Shown piece after piece: positions 22,638 to 32,362 of a stretch of 42,010 bases of DNA. The notes under the pieces were generated by a model. That model ran no database searches. It saw only the letters and a program-made list of their open reading frames with translations, and was not told the DNA's origin. Origin of the DNA: an uncultured Ruminococcus sp. (GTDB lineage Bacteria > Bacillota > Clostridia > Oscillospirales > Ruminococcaceae); NCBI GenBank assembly GCA_902781565.1, contig CACZJT010000003.1, positions 9,114 to 51,123 of the forward strand, written 5' to 3'. The position numbers were made by a program, and so were the translations under genes. The stretch's first letter is position 1. The number at the start of each line of letters is the position of its first letter.

Positions 22638-23567
22638 TTACTTTGTGGGAGCGGGCACGGAAAGCGCTACCTGCTCCATGACCGCCTCGGCGCTCGGATA
22701 TGCGGACTTGCCCTTGGGGGAGAGCATCAGACGGTGGGAGAGCACTGCCGACATAACTGCCTTTACGTCATCGGGAACAACATAATCCCTGCCCTCTATG
22801 TAAGCGTAAGCCTTGGCTGCTTTGAGAAGCGCAATGCCCGCGCGGGGTGACGCTCCGAGCTTCACGAGGTCTGAGCCGCGTGTGGCGTTCAGCAGCGAAA
22901 CGATGTACCACTTCACGCTGTCGGTGCAGCGGACCTGCTTCACGGCGGCGATGTGGGAATTGAGTTCAGATATGGTCATGACCGCAGGGAGCTTTTCGGT
23001 GAACGAGGGGTTTTCCGAGCGGGTGATGATGTCAAGTTCCTCCTCGGGGGTGGGGTAGCCCATTGATACCTTCATGATGAATCTGTCCATCTGAGCTTCG
23101 GGAAGGTGATAGGTACCGTAAGTCTCAACAGGGTTTTGGGTCGCCATTACCATGAAGGGCGAGGGCAGCTCCATTGTCCTGCCGTCGAGGGATATCTGAT
23201 GTTCCTCCATTATTTCGAGCAGAGCCGACTGTGACTTCGGGCTTGCGCGGTTGATCTCATCGGCGAGCAGGAAGTTGCACATTGCGGCTCCCTGCTTGTA
23301 TTCGAGCTCGCGTGTCTGCGGGTCGATCATGGAAAATCCCACGATGTCCGAGGGCATGATGTCGGGAGTAAGCTGAATACGGTTGAAGGCGCCCTCCACC
23401 GAGCTTGCAAGCGACGCCACAAGGCGGGTCTTGCCCACGCCCGGGACGTCCTCTATGAGGATATGCCCCTCCGCAAGCATAGCGCATACGACCTTGGTGA
23501 TAGGCAGGCGTTTGCCGACTATCACCTTTTCTATATTGTTTATCAGAGCTTCGATCTTAGTGTTCAT
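22638..23567 (-). CDS. MoxR family AAA+ ATPase
   Basis: This 309-aa chaperone-like AAA+ ATPase has Walker A GVGKT at 43-47 (in EDVPGVGKTRLV), Walker B in LLADEINRASPK, and sensor 1 in MATQNPVETYGTY with the MoxR-typical LPEAQMDRF after it. The C-terminal lid ends in LSVPAPTK. It is the first gene of the three-gene operon. The 5' untranslated region of about 125 nt runs from the promoter at 23700-23728. Confidence 0.95.
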   Translation of the reverse strand: MNTKIEALINNIEKVIVGKRLPITKVVCAMLAEGHILIEDVPGVGKTRLVASLASSVEGAFNRIQLTPDIMPSDIVGFSMIDPQTRELEYKQGAAMCNFLLADEINRASPKSQSALLEIMEEHQISLDGRTMELPSPFMVMATQNPVETYGTYHLPEAQMDRFIMKVSMGYPTPEEELDIITRSENPSFTEKLPAVMTISELNSHIAAVKQVRCTDSVKWYIVSLLNATRGSDLVKLGASPRAGIALLKAAKAYAYIEGRDYVVPDDVKAVMSAVLSHRLMLSPKGKSAYPSAEAVMEQVALSVPAPTK

Positions 23568-23699
23568 AATGTTATCCCTCCGTGTTCTTTATGAGTATAC
23601 ACTATATATAATACATCTGAATTTATTATACGTCAAGGAGATATGTGACTTTTTTACATTCGGTTCATATTTAACTTGCTTATACTCTTTGTTATGAAT

Positions 23700-23728
23700 A
23701 TTATACCACATTTCTCTCTATTTGTAAA
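23700..23728 (-). promoter_or_regulatory. Promoter of MoxR-DUF58-transglutaminase operon
   Basis: Minus strand TTTACA (23723-23728), a 17-bp spacer and TATAAT (23700-23705). The adjacent 23729-23823 contains no clear element; it separates this promoter from the divergent GH26 promoter. Confidence 0.7.
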
Positions 23729-23823
23729 ATGCCGATTTCTCATACTGCTATACCTTTGGGTTATAGCAAAAATGTCCGGAATGTGAGAAATGCCGAAAAA
23801 AATGCAAATCCTGCATAAAGCGA

Positions 23824-23852
23824 TTGACTTTTGCGCCGATATGTTGTACAAT
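23824..23852 (+). promoter_or_regulatory. Promoter of GH26 lipoprotein gene and downstream operon
   Basis: TTGACT (23824-23829), a 17-bp spacer and TACAAT (23847-23852). It lies 65 bp upstream of the start codon, whose ribosome binding site is AAAGGA at about 23903. With no terminator seen until 33162, it may drive a transcript of more than 9 kb. Confidence 0.75.
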
Positions 23853-23916
23853 AGATTATAATGGATAATTGTGTATCATAATAACGGTTAAAATAAACAC
23901 GAAAGGAACTAAAGCT

Positions 23917-25656
23917 ATGAACAATAAACTCAAAAGGACTTTATGCGGGCTTTCGGCTCTCGTTATGCTGGCGGGACTTTCCTCCTGCGCTTCGGGTACG
24001 GAAGGCGGGAGCTCCGCGCAGGAAACATCTCCCGCGGGTGAGGGTCAGACCGCAGACGGCGGCGCAGAGGACACCTCCGCAGACCCTTCCGACCCCGCTG
24101 TCAGCGTTGTCACCACAAGAGCCCGCGAGGACATCGCCACAGAGCCAGTGGTGGAAACTCTCGGTGATTTCGACCTCTCGGAATACAGCGACGGGGACGT
24201 TCCCGAGGATTATTCCTTTGAAGCGGAAGCCGAGAAGTGCGAGCTCTCGGGCGGGGCTTCGGTCATCGACAAGGCTTTCGTCGGCAAGTTCACGGGTGAC
24301 GGATTCATCGCGGTAATGGGTGAGGGTATCGGAGAGATGGAGATAGACTTCCCTGCTTCGGGAAGCTACGACCTCACCATACGCTCCGCTTCGGACAGCG
24401 AGGACACCAAGGCTCAGATAACCGTTGACGGTGCAGCGCTCACCACCTTTGACGTGCCTTCCGACAAATTCGATGACAACAAAGCCGAAAAGGTTCGCTT
24501 CCCCGAGGGCAAGCACAAGATAGGCTTCAAGTCCCAAAGCTCCGCGCCCGTCTACATCGACAGCTTCACCATCAAGCCTGCCGAGAAGATAGACCCTGCG
24601 CAGTTCGAGGTGTCCCGCGAGCTTGTGAATCCCAATGCCAATGAGGAGACCCGCAGACTCTACAGCTTCCTCTGCGATACCTACGGAAAATACATACTTT
24701 CGGGTCAGTATTCCAAGGACAACTGGGGTACGGAATCCCGCGAGTTCATCGAGATCGAAAAGCTCTGCGGGGACTATCCCGCGGTACAGGGCATAGACCT
24801 CATCGAGCTTTCGCCCAGCAGACTTCGCCACGGCTCGGGAGGCGGCGAGACCGCTATCCGCAACGCCAAGTCCTGGTGGAACGATTACGGCGGGATAGTG
24901 ACTATTTGCTGGCACTGGAACGCTCCCGACAAGTATCTCTACGAGAACGACAACGAGCACCCCTGGTGGCGCGGCTTCTATTCAGACAGCACCACAATAA
25001 ACCTCGGCAAGATAATGAACGGCGAGGATCAGGAGGGCTACGATATGCTGGTCCAGGATATCGACTCCATAGCCGAATATCTCAAGGAGCTGGAAGACTA
25101 TCATGTTCCCGTGCTCTGGAGACCTCTGCACGAGGGCGGCGGCGACCCGATCTGGAACAACACCTGGTTCTGGTGGGGCAGCTCGGGCGGCGAGGCTTAC
25201 AAGGAGCTCTGGAAGCTCATGTATGACCGCCTGACCAATTATCACCACCTTAACAACCTCATCTGGGTATGGAACGGTCAGAATCCGGCGTACTATCCCG
25301 GGGACGAATACTGCGACATCATCGGCTTCGACGTTTACGCAGACAAGGGCGACTACTCCTCGAAGAAATGGTACTACGACTTCACGAAGGACTGCGCCTC
25401 CTCCAACAAGATCGTTGCCATGACAGAGAACGGGACGCTCTTTGACCCCGACGCGGCTATGGCTGACGGTGCACGCTGGAGTTACTTCGCAACATGGAAC
25501 GGCGAGTTCACCGTCAAGGACGCACAGCTCTCGGGCGAATACACTTCCCTCGATATGTGGAAGAAGATATATAACCATGACAGGGTGCTTACTTTGAAAG
25601 AGCTCCCCGACCTGAAAAACTATCCGCTGGATTCCAAGGCTTTTCTTGACAAATAA
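23917..25656 (+). CDS. Secreted GH26 beta-mannanase lipoprotein with carbohydrate-binding domain
   Basis: This is a 579-aa protein. The signal peptide with lipobox LSSC anchors it at Cys24. A low-complexity Ser/Glu/Asp/Thr linker runs to about 80. A beta-sandwich CBM (CBM35/CBM6-like) follows at about 85-215, with SFEAEAEKCELSGGA at the start and VYIDSFTI at the end. The GH26 catalytic domain occupies about 225-565, with acid/base Glu406 in WRPLHEGGGDP and nucleophile Glu504 in AMTENGT; the aromatic WFWW and WVWNGQ stretches are typical of the family. It would cleave mannan at the cell surface. The start at 23917 is preferred over the upstream 23869 because it gives a normal signal peptide and has AAAGGA upstream. 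Confidence 0.95.
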   Translation: MNNKLKRTLCGLSALVMLAGLSSCASGTEGGSSAQETSPAGEGQTADGGAEDTSADPSDPAVSVVTTRAREDIATEPVVETLGDFDLSEYSDGDVPEDYSFEAEAEKCELSGGASVIDKAFVGKFTGDGFIAVMGEGIGEMEIDFPASGSYDLTIRSASDSEDTKAQITVDGAALTTFDVPSDKFDDNKAEKVRFPEGKHKIGFKSQSSAPVYIDSFTIKPAEKIDPAQFEVSRELVNPNANEETRRLYSFLCDTYGKYILSGQYSKDNWGTESREFIEIEKLCGDYPAVQGIDLIELSPSRLRHGSGGGETAIRNAKSWWNDYGGIVTICWHWNAPDKYLYENDNEHPWWRGFYSDSTTINLGKIMNGEDQEGYDMLVQDIDSIAEYLKELEDYHVPVLWRPLHEGGGDPIWNNTWFWWGSSGGEAYKELWKLMYDRLTNYHHLNNLIWVWNGQNPAYYPGDEYCDIIGFDVYADKGDYSSKKWYYDFTKDCASSNKIVAMTENGTLFDPDAAMADGARWSYFATWNGEFTVKDAQLSGEYTSLDMWKKIYNHDRVLTLKELPDLKNYPLDSKAFLDK

Positions 25657-25686
25657 GACGATACGAATGTAAGGAAGTGAGCGTTA

Positions 25687-27168
25687 TTGTCGGGGTTTTC
25701 CGATATGCTGAAAAAATACACCGATATGAGCGGCATGACGGTGGTATCTATGGCGAAGCAGTGCGGCATAGACCGCGCCACTCTGCATAAATTCATTGGC
25801 GGCGAGCGTATACCCCATTGCAGGGAGATAGTAGAAAAGCTCGGCAGGATACTAATGCTTTCCTCCGAGGACAGAGACAAGCTGCTCGAACAGTACAACA
25901 TCTCGCTCATGGGCGACGAGGTCTACAGGCGCCGAAAGACGGTCAAGCAGATACTCGGGACGCTGACGATGCACTGCGTCAATGAGGATTTCCGACAGCT
26001 GTTCTCCTTCAACACCGCGGTGGATACGGCAGGTATGACAGATGTTACTGTATGTGGAGAGAAAAACGAGCTCATGCGGGCGCTGGCAGCGATATTGCTC
26101 TCGGAGATAAGCGCAGGCTCTGCGCTGTACATCATAGCCCAGCCCGAACCGTTTATATGCTCCTTTATCAAAGACATACTCTCCGACCGCCGCGATACCC
26201 GCCTCGTACACGTTTTCTGTGCGGATAACAGTTCGGGGACTTCGGGAGATAACGGTCACAATCTCGGCTTCTTTCCATCGGTCTGCGAGCTTGCCTACTG
26301 CTGCAAGGGTTATGCTCCGTTCTATTACTACGACAATATTTCCGCTCACATCAACAGCGCCACGCTGCTTCCTACGCTGATAGTCACCGAGAATTACGCT
26401 GTCTGCGCCGACAACGGACTTGACACGGGGATAATCTACCGCGACCCGAAAACCGTTGACTTCTACAGACGGCAGTTCGATACGCTATACAAACGCTGCG
26501 ACCCGCTGGTAGCTATCAACTATTCCTTTATCGACGCTTACAAAAACGTCGGCAGCTACAAGGGGCACAGACTGACTCTCGACAGAGCGCCTTCTCTGTT
26601 CATTATGAGCGAAGGAGATCCGAGTATTAGGCTTTTGAGTTCCGAAGAAAGGACTCGGGAGCTCATGCTCGAATGTAAGGAAATGCTCGACAGATACTGC
26701 GTCGGTTCGGACTATACGGACGTTTTCACCGAAACCGGTCTTAGGGAATATGTTTTCACGGGGAGGATAGCCGAGATCCCCGAAGGAAGATATGCACCCT
26801 CGGGGATCCGTGAAAGGGTCGAAATACTGCGAAAAATGATACGCTGCACGGAATCGGGAAAGGTAAATTACCGTATCATTGCCGAGGAGAACTCGGTATC
26901 AGATTCGCTCAGAGTCAACATCGGAAATGACAGCAGCGTGAGCTTCATCATGCGTGACGGAAGCAAGCGTATGTTCCTTATGGTTCATGAACAAAGTATA
27001 ATTAGCGCAGTGAACGACTATGTGGATTATCTTTTCACGTGCGGTGTTATATACGGAAAGGAACGCACACTCGGGATAATGAGTAAAATACTTGGTGAAG
27101 CGGAAAACAGTCCCGCGTACAACGTGGGTAAGTCCGCTGCTTCGGAGGAAAGGGGAAATAAGGAATAA
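25687..27168 (+). CDS. HTH (XRE-type) protein with large uncharacterised domain
   Basis: This 493-aa protein starts with TTG at 25687, 9 nt after AAGGAAG. Residues about 8-65 look like an XRE helix-turn-helix (MAKQCGIDRATLHKFIGGERIPHCREIVEKL split over two helices). The rest, about 90-480, matches no family I recognise; it contains blocks such as LLSEISAGSALYIIAQPEP and FYRRQFDTLYKRCDPL and has no membrane span. It lies 30 nt after the GH26 gene with no terminator and its stop overlaps the next start (TAATG). It may be a ligand-sensing regulator of the mannan/surface operon, but this is inference. An alternative start is the ATG at 25705. Confidence 0.75.
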   Translation: MSGFSDMLKKYTDMSGMTVVSMAKQCGIDRATLHKFIGGERIPHCREIVEKLGRILMLSSEDRDKLLEQYNISLMGDEVYRRRKTVKQILGTLTMHCVNEDFRQLFSFNTAVDTAGMTDVTVCGEKNELMRALAAILLSEISAGSALYIIAQPEPFICSFIKDILSDRRDTRLVHVFCADNSSGTSGDNGHNLGFFPSVCELAYCCKGYAPFYYYDNISAHINSATLLPTLIVTENYAVCADNGLDTGIIYRDPKTVDFYRRQFDTLYKRCDPLVAINYSFIDAYKNVGSYKGHRLTLDRAPSLFIMSEGDPSIRLLSSEERTRELMLECKEMLDRYCVGSDYTDVFTETGLREYVFTGRIAEIPEGRYAPSGIRERVEILRKMIRCTESGKVNYRIIAEENSVSDSLRVNIGNDSSVSFIMRDGSKRMFLMVHEQSIISAVNDYVDYLFTCGVIYGKERTLGIMSKILGEAENSPAYNVGKSAASEERGNKE

Positions 27169-29945
27169 TGGAAGAGAATGAAACTTCGGCTGCCGCAGAA
27201 AGCGGCTCGGAGGAGAGCGGGAGCAGCCTTAAAGAAAACGGGCTGATAAAGGCTTTCAGACAGGCAGGCGAGGAACCGCGGTTCCGCAAGTGCTTGCCTG
27301 TCGCGCTCCCGCCGCTTATCGTGATCGTGATAATGCTCGTGATGGCGAAAATGCACGGGCTTTATCCTTTCGGGAGCGGTGCGATGTCATGGTGTGATAT
27401 GTCCCAGCAGGTCGTACCGCTGCTAAGTCAGTTCAAAGAGATGCTCGAAAGCGGCAGCGCCCCTTCGGTATTCTACAGCTTCCGTGCGGGCGGCGGTATG
27501 AGTATGTACGGGGTGTACTTCTTCAATCTGGCAAGTCCCTTCACCTATCTGGTGAAGTTCGTCCCGAAGGAAGATATGCTCATGTTCGCGAACGTGCTCA
27601 TCGTTCTGAAAATGGCTTGCTGCGCTCTGACCGCTTCGATATGCTTCTCGGTATGCCGAAAGAAGCTGGGAGCGGGCGAAACGGTACTGCTGAGCGTTAT
27701 GTATCCTTTCTGCGGGTATACTATGCTGTATTACCAGAATATCCCCTGGCTCGATATGATGTATCTTTTCCCGCTGCTGATAATAGCCCTCAAAAAGCTG
27801 TTTTCCGAGCATAAGCCTCTCATGTACATCATCGTGCTGTCATACAGTATGTTCGCGGACTTCTACATCTGCGCCATGCTGATAATATTCGTGCTCTTGT
27901 ACGCGGGAGTTTTTATGCTCATGAACAGCAAGGGCATCACCGCCGACAAAAAGCGCCGCGAAAGGCTGTTCCGAACGGGCAGAGAGCTTTTCATAGGCTC
28001 GTTCATCTCGGCACTAATAACGTCATTTGTGTGGCTTCCCTGCTTCATGCAGTACCGAAGCTCTGTCCGCACCTCAAAAAAACTCATGGAGGTGCTGGCG
28101 GAAAGCGACACGGTACCGCCATTTACCACCATGCTCCCCGTACTGCTGTTTACAGGATTTGCGGCGGCGGTGATACTCATTGACCTGTTCTGCGGACGCA
28201 AGCGCTCGCGGGGGAACGACCAAATGCTGCTGCTCCTCGGACTGATGCTCATACCCTTTGCCATAGAGCCGATAAACAAAGTATGGCACTTAGGCTCGTA
28301 TATCTGCTTCCCCGGGCGGTTCGGGTATATGACGATCTTCCTTGCGCTCTACTGCTGTTCCTACGCACTGGAAAAGGTGCCCGAAAGGGTGAGCGGACTG
28401 CCAAAACTCTTTGTCTGCGGTCTGCTGACCGTGACAATGGTGTACTTCTACCGCAGTCTGATAGACTTTACCCTCGAAGAAAAGCTCAAGCAGGTCGGCA
28501 AGTACGTAAACTCCCTATGGGGCGACGAGACATCTCTCAAACTTACCCTCGGACTGTTCTTCATGGCTGTTATCTGCTACGGGATCATCTATGCGGCGTA
28601 TCATAATGGCATTTTCATACGGAAAGTATTCCTCGGGCTTTCGGGACTGGTTTTCCTTATCGAATCCACCGCGGCGGTCAATATCTACATGGTCTACCCC
28701 GCCGATACGAATGCCGAGCAGAACATCAAGCGCGGCAATATCTACAGTCTTTCGGGGAAGATAGACGATGACGGATTCTACAGAGTAAAGTCATACAGCA
28801 AGCTCTTTGACAATAACATCATCGGCGCTATGGGCTACGATACCATAAGCCATTACACCTCTCTCACAGGCATGGATTACGCCACCGCGATGAAACACAT
28901 GGGCTACAGCACCACAGGGCTTGAAGTTTCTTCGGTAGGCGGCACGCGGCTCACAGATGCACTGCTCTCGATACGTTACGAGATAAACGGCGGTATCAGC
29001 CACAGCGATGAGATATATAAGGACGAGAACGGCTTTATCCACCGCCTGCCGGATTACCTGCCTATGGGGATAATGCTCCCCAAAGGCGTGCTTGACGACG
29101 CGGCGGAGCTTCCCACTTATTTCGACCGCACCGATGTACAGCGTTTCATAAGCGAACGTGTGCTGGGGGAGAACGTGGTCGAGAAATACCTCCCCGCAGA
29201 GGAGGTGCAGGTCAATGACGGCATTATGACCATTCCCGAGGGAACTGTGCTGCACTACACAATAGACGCTTCCCGCGAAAAGACCATTTATCTCGACTGT
29301 TACAACGGTATGTCCACCCGCTACAAGGAGTCCTTCTATGACGCCATTGAGGTGAAAGTAAACGGTTCAAAGCGCGGATCTAAGTACCCATATGCCACAA
29401 ACAGCGGCGTTATCCGTCTCGGCGATGTGAGCGGCGGAGATATCGAGGTAGAACTTACCTTCGTCAAGAGCGTGAGCGTTTACTCCCTCGGAGTTTTCGG
29501 TATAGACGTTGAGCGCATTGAGGAGCTTCTGGAGAAAGTAAAGGGCGTGGGTCTGACGGAGGATGGGGAAGGTATCCTTTCGGGGAGCTGTCACGCCGAC
29601 GCGCCCTGCACCTGCTTCCTGAGCCTTCCCTACTACGACGGCTACACCATCACCGTCAACGGCGTAAAGACCGAATACCGCAAGGCTTTCACGGGCTTCA
29701 CAGCCATTGATCTGGAAGCGGGCGATAATTCGATCACCGTCAGCTTCACACCCCCCGGCTTCAAGGCGGGTGCAGCGATCACAGCAGCGGGTGTGCTGCT
29801 TTTAGCGCTGTATCTGTTCTTCCGTAGGAAGTTGAAAGGCACAAATAAACTCGACGCCGCGGCGTGGGTCATCATGAGCTGTACTTCGGCGGCGGTGTTC
29901 ATGCTGGTCTATATCATGCCGCTCTATGTGAATATTTTCAGATGA
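27168..29945 (+). CDS. YfhO-family polytopic membrane protein (GT-C type)
   Basis: This 925-aa protein has an acidic Ser/Glu-rich cytoplasmic N-terminus (1-45), about a dozen membrane spans up to about 530, a long extracytoplasmic region (about 540-870) and two last spans (AAITAAGVLLLALYLFF and the C-terminal VIMSCTSAAVFMLVYIMPLY). The first loop has the YfhO-type GAMSWCDMSQQVVPLLSQF, with an Asp where GT-C enzymes have a catalytic acid. YfhO proteins transfer sugars to lipoteichoic acid or other surface polymers. The start overlaps the upstream gene by 1 nt, showing co-translation with the HTH protein. Confidence 0.88.
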   Translation: MEENETSAAAESGSEESGSSLKENGLIKAFRQAGEEPRFRKCLPVALPPLIVIVIMLVMAKMHGLYPFGSGAMSWCDMSQQVVPLLSQFKEMLESGSAPSVFYSFRAGGGMSMYGVYFFNLASPFTYLVKFVPKEDMLMFANVLIVLKMACCALTASICFSVCRKKLGAGETVLLSVMYPFCGYTMLYYQNIPWLDMMYLFPLLIIALKKLFSEHKPLMYIIVLSYSMFADFYICAMLIIFVLLYAGVFMLMNSKGITADKKRRERLFRTGRELFIGSFISALITSFVWLPCFMQYRSSVRTSKKLMEVLAESDTVPPFTTMLPVLLFTGFAAAVILIDLFCGRKRSRGNDQMLLLLGLMLIPFAIEPINKVWHLGSYICFPGRFGYMTIFLALYCCSYALEKVPERVSGLPKLFVCGLLTVTMVYFYRSLIDFTLEEKLKQVGKYVNSLWGDETSLKLTLGLFFMAVICYGIIYAAYHNGIFIRKVFLGLSGLVFLIESTAAVNIYMVYPADTNAEQNIKRGNIYSLSGKIDDDGFYRVKSYSKLFDNNIIGAMGYDTISHYTSLTGMDYATAMKHMGYSTTGLEVSSVGGTRLTDALLSIRYEINGGISHSDEIYKDENGFIHRLPDYLPMGIMLPKGVLDDAAELPTYFDRTDVQRFISERVLGENVVEKYLPAEEVQVNDGIMTIPEGTVLHYTIDASREKTIYLDCYNGMSTRYKESFYDAIEVKVNGSKRGSKYPYATNSGVIRLGDVSGGDIEVELTFVKSVSVYSLGVFGIDVERIEELLEKVKGVGLTEDGEGILSGSCHADAPCTCFLSLPYYDGYTITVNGVKTEYRKAFTGFTAIDLEAGDNSITVSFTPPGFKAGAAITAAGVLLLALYLFFRRKLKGTNKLDAAAWVIMSCTSAAVFMLVYIMPLYVNIFR

Positions 29946-29964
29946 AACTAAGGAGAACCACTTG

Positions 29965-30663
29965 ATGAGAAAAACGATCATAATAGCCTGCATCGCCGCG
30001 TTCACGATATTCTCCGGCTGCGGACGGATAGAAGATGACAAGGCTGAAAGCTCTCTTGCCGAGAGCACAGAAACAGACATCAGTGTAACAGTCCCTCCCG
30101 ATAATGCTCCCGATGACGGTTCAGACACGGAAAGCGTCAGCGAAGCCGAAAGCACCGCCGACGAAAGCTCTGTTCTGAGCATAGATATCAACACATATCA
30201 TGCGGAGGACGTTCCCGAGCTTACAGAGGTCATCAACGACACTCTCGAAGGCGCTGCGGGAGAGCTCGAAGACTTCGACAAGGTTTTTGATGAGGATCTG
30301 ATAATCGAGGTGCTGGTGCGCTCCTCCATAAAAGATGAGGATGAGATCAAAAAGACCCTCGACGGCTTCACCGAAGATATCCGTGCAAAAACAGTGGAGC
30401 AGGACTATAATATCCTCCATGAGACGCTCGTAAATGACCCATGCGAGGGGGAGATAGAAGACCTCACGATACAGTGCTATAATCAGACTCTTGATGATGC
30501 AATGACCTTCAATCTTAATTTCAGCATAAAGTGCAGGGACGGCAAGGTAAAATTCATAGGGAACGCCTACAAGCTGAACGGCAAATGGGGCGCCATGTTC
30601 GAGCCAACCGAAAACGGGAACAGTGAGGAGCAGCTCGATTCGCTGTTGACAGAAGGAGAATAA
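29965..30663 (+). CDS. Small lipoprotein, unknown function
   Basis: This is a 232-aa protein with a signal peptide and lipobox FSGC (Cys19), then a Ser/Glu/Thr/Asp-rich linker up to about 75 and an alpha/beta globular part (about 85-220) with LEDFDKVFDEDLIIEVLVRS and a C-terminal beta region (VKFIGNAYKLNGKWGAMFEP). No enzyme motif is seen. The ATG at 29965 is chosen (AAGGAG 9 nt upstream); the TTG at 29962 is less well spaced. The fold may resemble NTF2/DUF-type extracytoplasmic binding domains. It lies 19 nt after the YfhO-like gene. Confidence 0.8.
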   Translation: MRKTIIIACIAAFTIFSGCGRIEDDKAESSLAESTETDISVTVPPDNAPDDGSDTESVSEAESTADESSVLSIDINTYHAEDVPELTEVINDTLEGAAGELEDFDKVFDEDLIIEVLVRSSIKDEDEIKKTLDGFTEDIRAKTVEQDYNILHETLVNDPCEGEIEDLTIQCYNQTLDDAMTFNLNFSIKCRDGKVKFIGNAYKLNGKWGAMFEPTENGNSEEQLDSLLTEGE

Positions 30664-30666
30664 GCC

Positions 30667-31146
30667 ATGGGGATAAAAACATTTGCGGCTGTGGCAGTAT
30701 CTGCGGTCATGCTGCTTACAGGCTGCGGGAGCGGAGCGGGCAAAAACGGCTCAACTTCAAGGACAGTGGCTGAGATACTTGACACCGTAAGTTCCGAGGG
30801 GCTATGCCCTGCTCTCGACACACGGGCAGAACTGGGGAGCGAGGGATTTGACAACGCCTGCCCCAAGCTGTTCGGCATTGAAAGCACGGAACTGACGGAC
30901 GGTGGGATCATGTACACCGCCTCGGGGCAGACAGCCGACGAGATCGCGGCTCTCAAAGGCGACGGAGATATGACGCAGATACTCACCGAACACGCCAAGA
31001 CCCGCGCTGCGAGCTTCAAGGGCTACGCTCCCGACGAACAGCAGAAGGCTGAGAACGCGCTGGTATTCGACTGCGGAGGACTGACGGTGATGGTCATCGC
31101 CGACAATGCGGAACAGATACGCGACAGGCTCTGCAAGACAGAATGA
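30667..31146 (+). CDS. DUF4358-like lipoprotein
   Basis: This is a 159-aa protein with a lipobox LTGC at about 17-20 followed by a Gly/Ser-rich linker. The C-terminal domain has MYTASGQTADEIAALKGDGD and ALVFDCGGLTVMVIADNAEQIRD, the pattern of DUF4358 proteins common in gut Clostridia. The function of this family is unknown. It lies 3 nt after the preceding lipoprotein and overlaps the region of the queC ribosome binding site, so it is co-transcribed. Confidence 0.8.
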   Translation: MGIKTFAAVAVSAVMLLTGCGSGAGKNGSTSRTVAEILDTVSSEGLCPALDTRAELGSEGFDNACPKLFGIESTELTDGGIMYTASGQTADEIAALKGDGDMTQILTEHAKTRAASFKGYAPDEQQKAENALVFDCGGLTVMVIADNAEQIRDRLCKTE

Positions 31147-31163
31147 CAGAACAGGAGATAATC

Positions 31164-31841
31164 ATGAAAGCATTGGTATTATTGAGCGGCGGCTTGGACA
31201 GCACTACCTGCCTTGCCGAAGCGGTGGACAAATATGGCGCGGAGGAGGTGCTGGCACTTTCCGCGGGGTACGGACAAAAGCACTCCAAAGAACTGGATGC
31301 CGCCCGCGCGGTGGCGAAGCATTACGGCGTCACACATAGAGTACTCGATCTGGCGGAGCTGTTCATAGGCTCGGACTGCTCGCTTCTCGGCGGGTCGGAA
31401 GAGGAGATACCTCACGAGAGCTACGCCGAACAGCTCTCAAAGACCGACGGCAAGCCCGTATCAACATATGTGCCCTTCCGCAACGGTCTTTTTCTTGCGG
31501 CGGCGGCAAGCGTGGGGCTTTCAAACGGCTGTACCGAGATATGGTACGGCGCACACTCCGACGACGCGGCGGGTAACGCTTATCCCGACTGCTCGGCGGA
31601 GTTCAACGAGGCCATAAACAGGGCTATATACTTGGGGAGCGGGAACGCCCTGACTGTCAGAGCTCCGTTTATCGGAATGAACAAGGCGGGCGTGGTCGCA
31701 AAGGGGCTTGCGCTGGGTGCGCCCTATGAGCTTACATGGAGCTGCTACGAGGGCGGAGATAAGCCCTGCGGGAAGTGCGGCACCTGTATCGACAGGGCAA
31801 GGGCTTTTGCCGAAAACGGTATCGCAGACCCCGCGCTTTAA
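31164..31841 (+). CDS. queC: 7-cyano-7-deazaguanine (preQ0) synthase
   Basis: This 225-aa protein is an ATP-dependent enzyme turning 7-carboxy-7-deazaguanine into preQ0, on the path to queuosine in tRNA. The PP-loop SGGLDSTTC is at about 8-16, and the C-terminal zinc site is [15 protein letters not shown]. The ATG at 31164 has AGGAG 8 nt upstream; the ORF start at 31143 overlaps the previous gene. No queD or queE lies nearby; they may be elsewhere, or the cell may salvage 7-carboxy-7-deazaguanine or preQ0. Confidence 0.96.
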   Translation: MKALVLLSGGLDSTTCLAEAVDKYGAEEVLALSAGYGQKHSKELDAARAVAKHYGVTHRVLDLAELFIGSDCSLLGGSEEEIPHESYAEQLSKTDGKPVSTYVPFRNGLFLAAAASVGLSNGCTEIWYGAHSDDAAGNAYPDCSAEFNEAINRAIYLGSGNALTVRAPFIGMNKAGVVAKGLALGAPYELTWSCYEGGDKPCGKCGTCIDRARAFAENGIADPAL

Positions 31842-31858
31842 CAGAAAGGAGCATACTA

Positions 31859-32362
31859 ATGGACAACAGCGGAAGAAAAGAAAACGAACGCGGCAGTATA
31901 TCTCTGCTCGGAGCAGCGGGCGTAAAGTACAAGAGCGACTATGCCCCCGAGGTGCTGGAAACATTTCCGAACAAGCACCCTGACAACGACTACTTTGTTA
32001 AATTCAACTGCCCTGAATTTACATCGCTCTGCCCTATCACGGGTCAGCCCGATTTTGCGACCATTTACATTTCGTACATTCCCGCAGAGCGTATGGTGGA
32101 GAGCAAATCCCTGAAGCTGTATCTGTTCAGCTTCAGAAACCACGGGGATTTCCACGAGGACTGCGTGAACATCATCATGAAAGACCTCATAAAGCTCATG
32201 GAGCCGAAATATATAGAAGTCTGGGGCAAGTTCCTTCCACGCGGAGGTCTGTCCATAGACCCCTACTGCAATTACGGAAAGCCCGGCACGAAATGGGAAC
32301 AGCTCGCATGGGACAGACTGGCTCACCATGATATGTACCCCGAAACTGTCAACAACCGATGA
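31859..32362 (+). CDS. queF: preQ0 reductase QueF (unimodular)
   Basis: This 167-aa unimodular NADPH-dependent 7-cyano-7-deazaguanine reductase makes preQ1 from preQ0. The catalytic Cys is in [13 protein letters not shown], the QueF motif [15 protein letters not shown] carries the substrate-binding Glu, and FHEDCVN follows. The C-terminus has [19 protein letters not shown] lies 8 nt before the start. It is 17 nt after queC, so preQ0 is made and reduced by one operon. The next gene starts inside its stop (ATGA). Confidence 0.96.
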   Translation: MDNSGRKENERGSISLLGAAGVKYKSDYAPEVLETFPNKHPDNDYFVKFNCPEFTSLCPITGQPDFATIYISYIPAERMVESKSLKLYLFSFRNHGDFHEDCVNIIMKDLIKLMEPKYIEVWGKFLPRGGLSIDPYCNYGKPGTKWEQLAWDRLAHHDMYPETVNNR

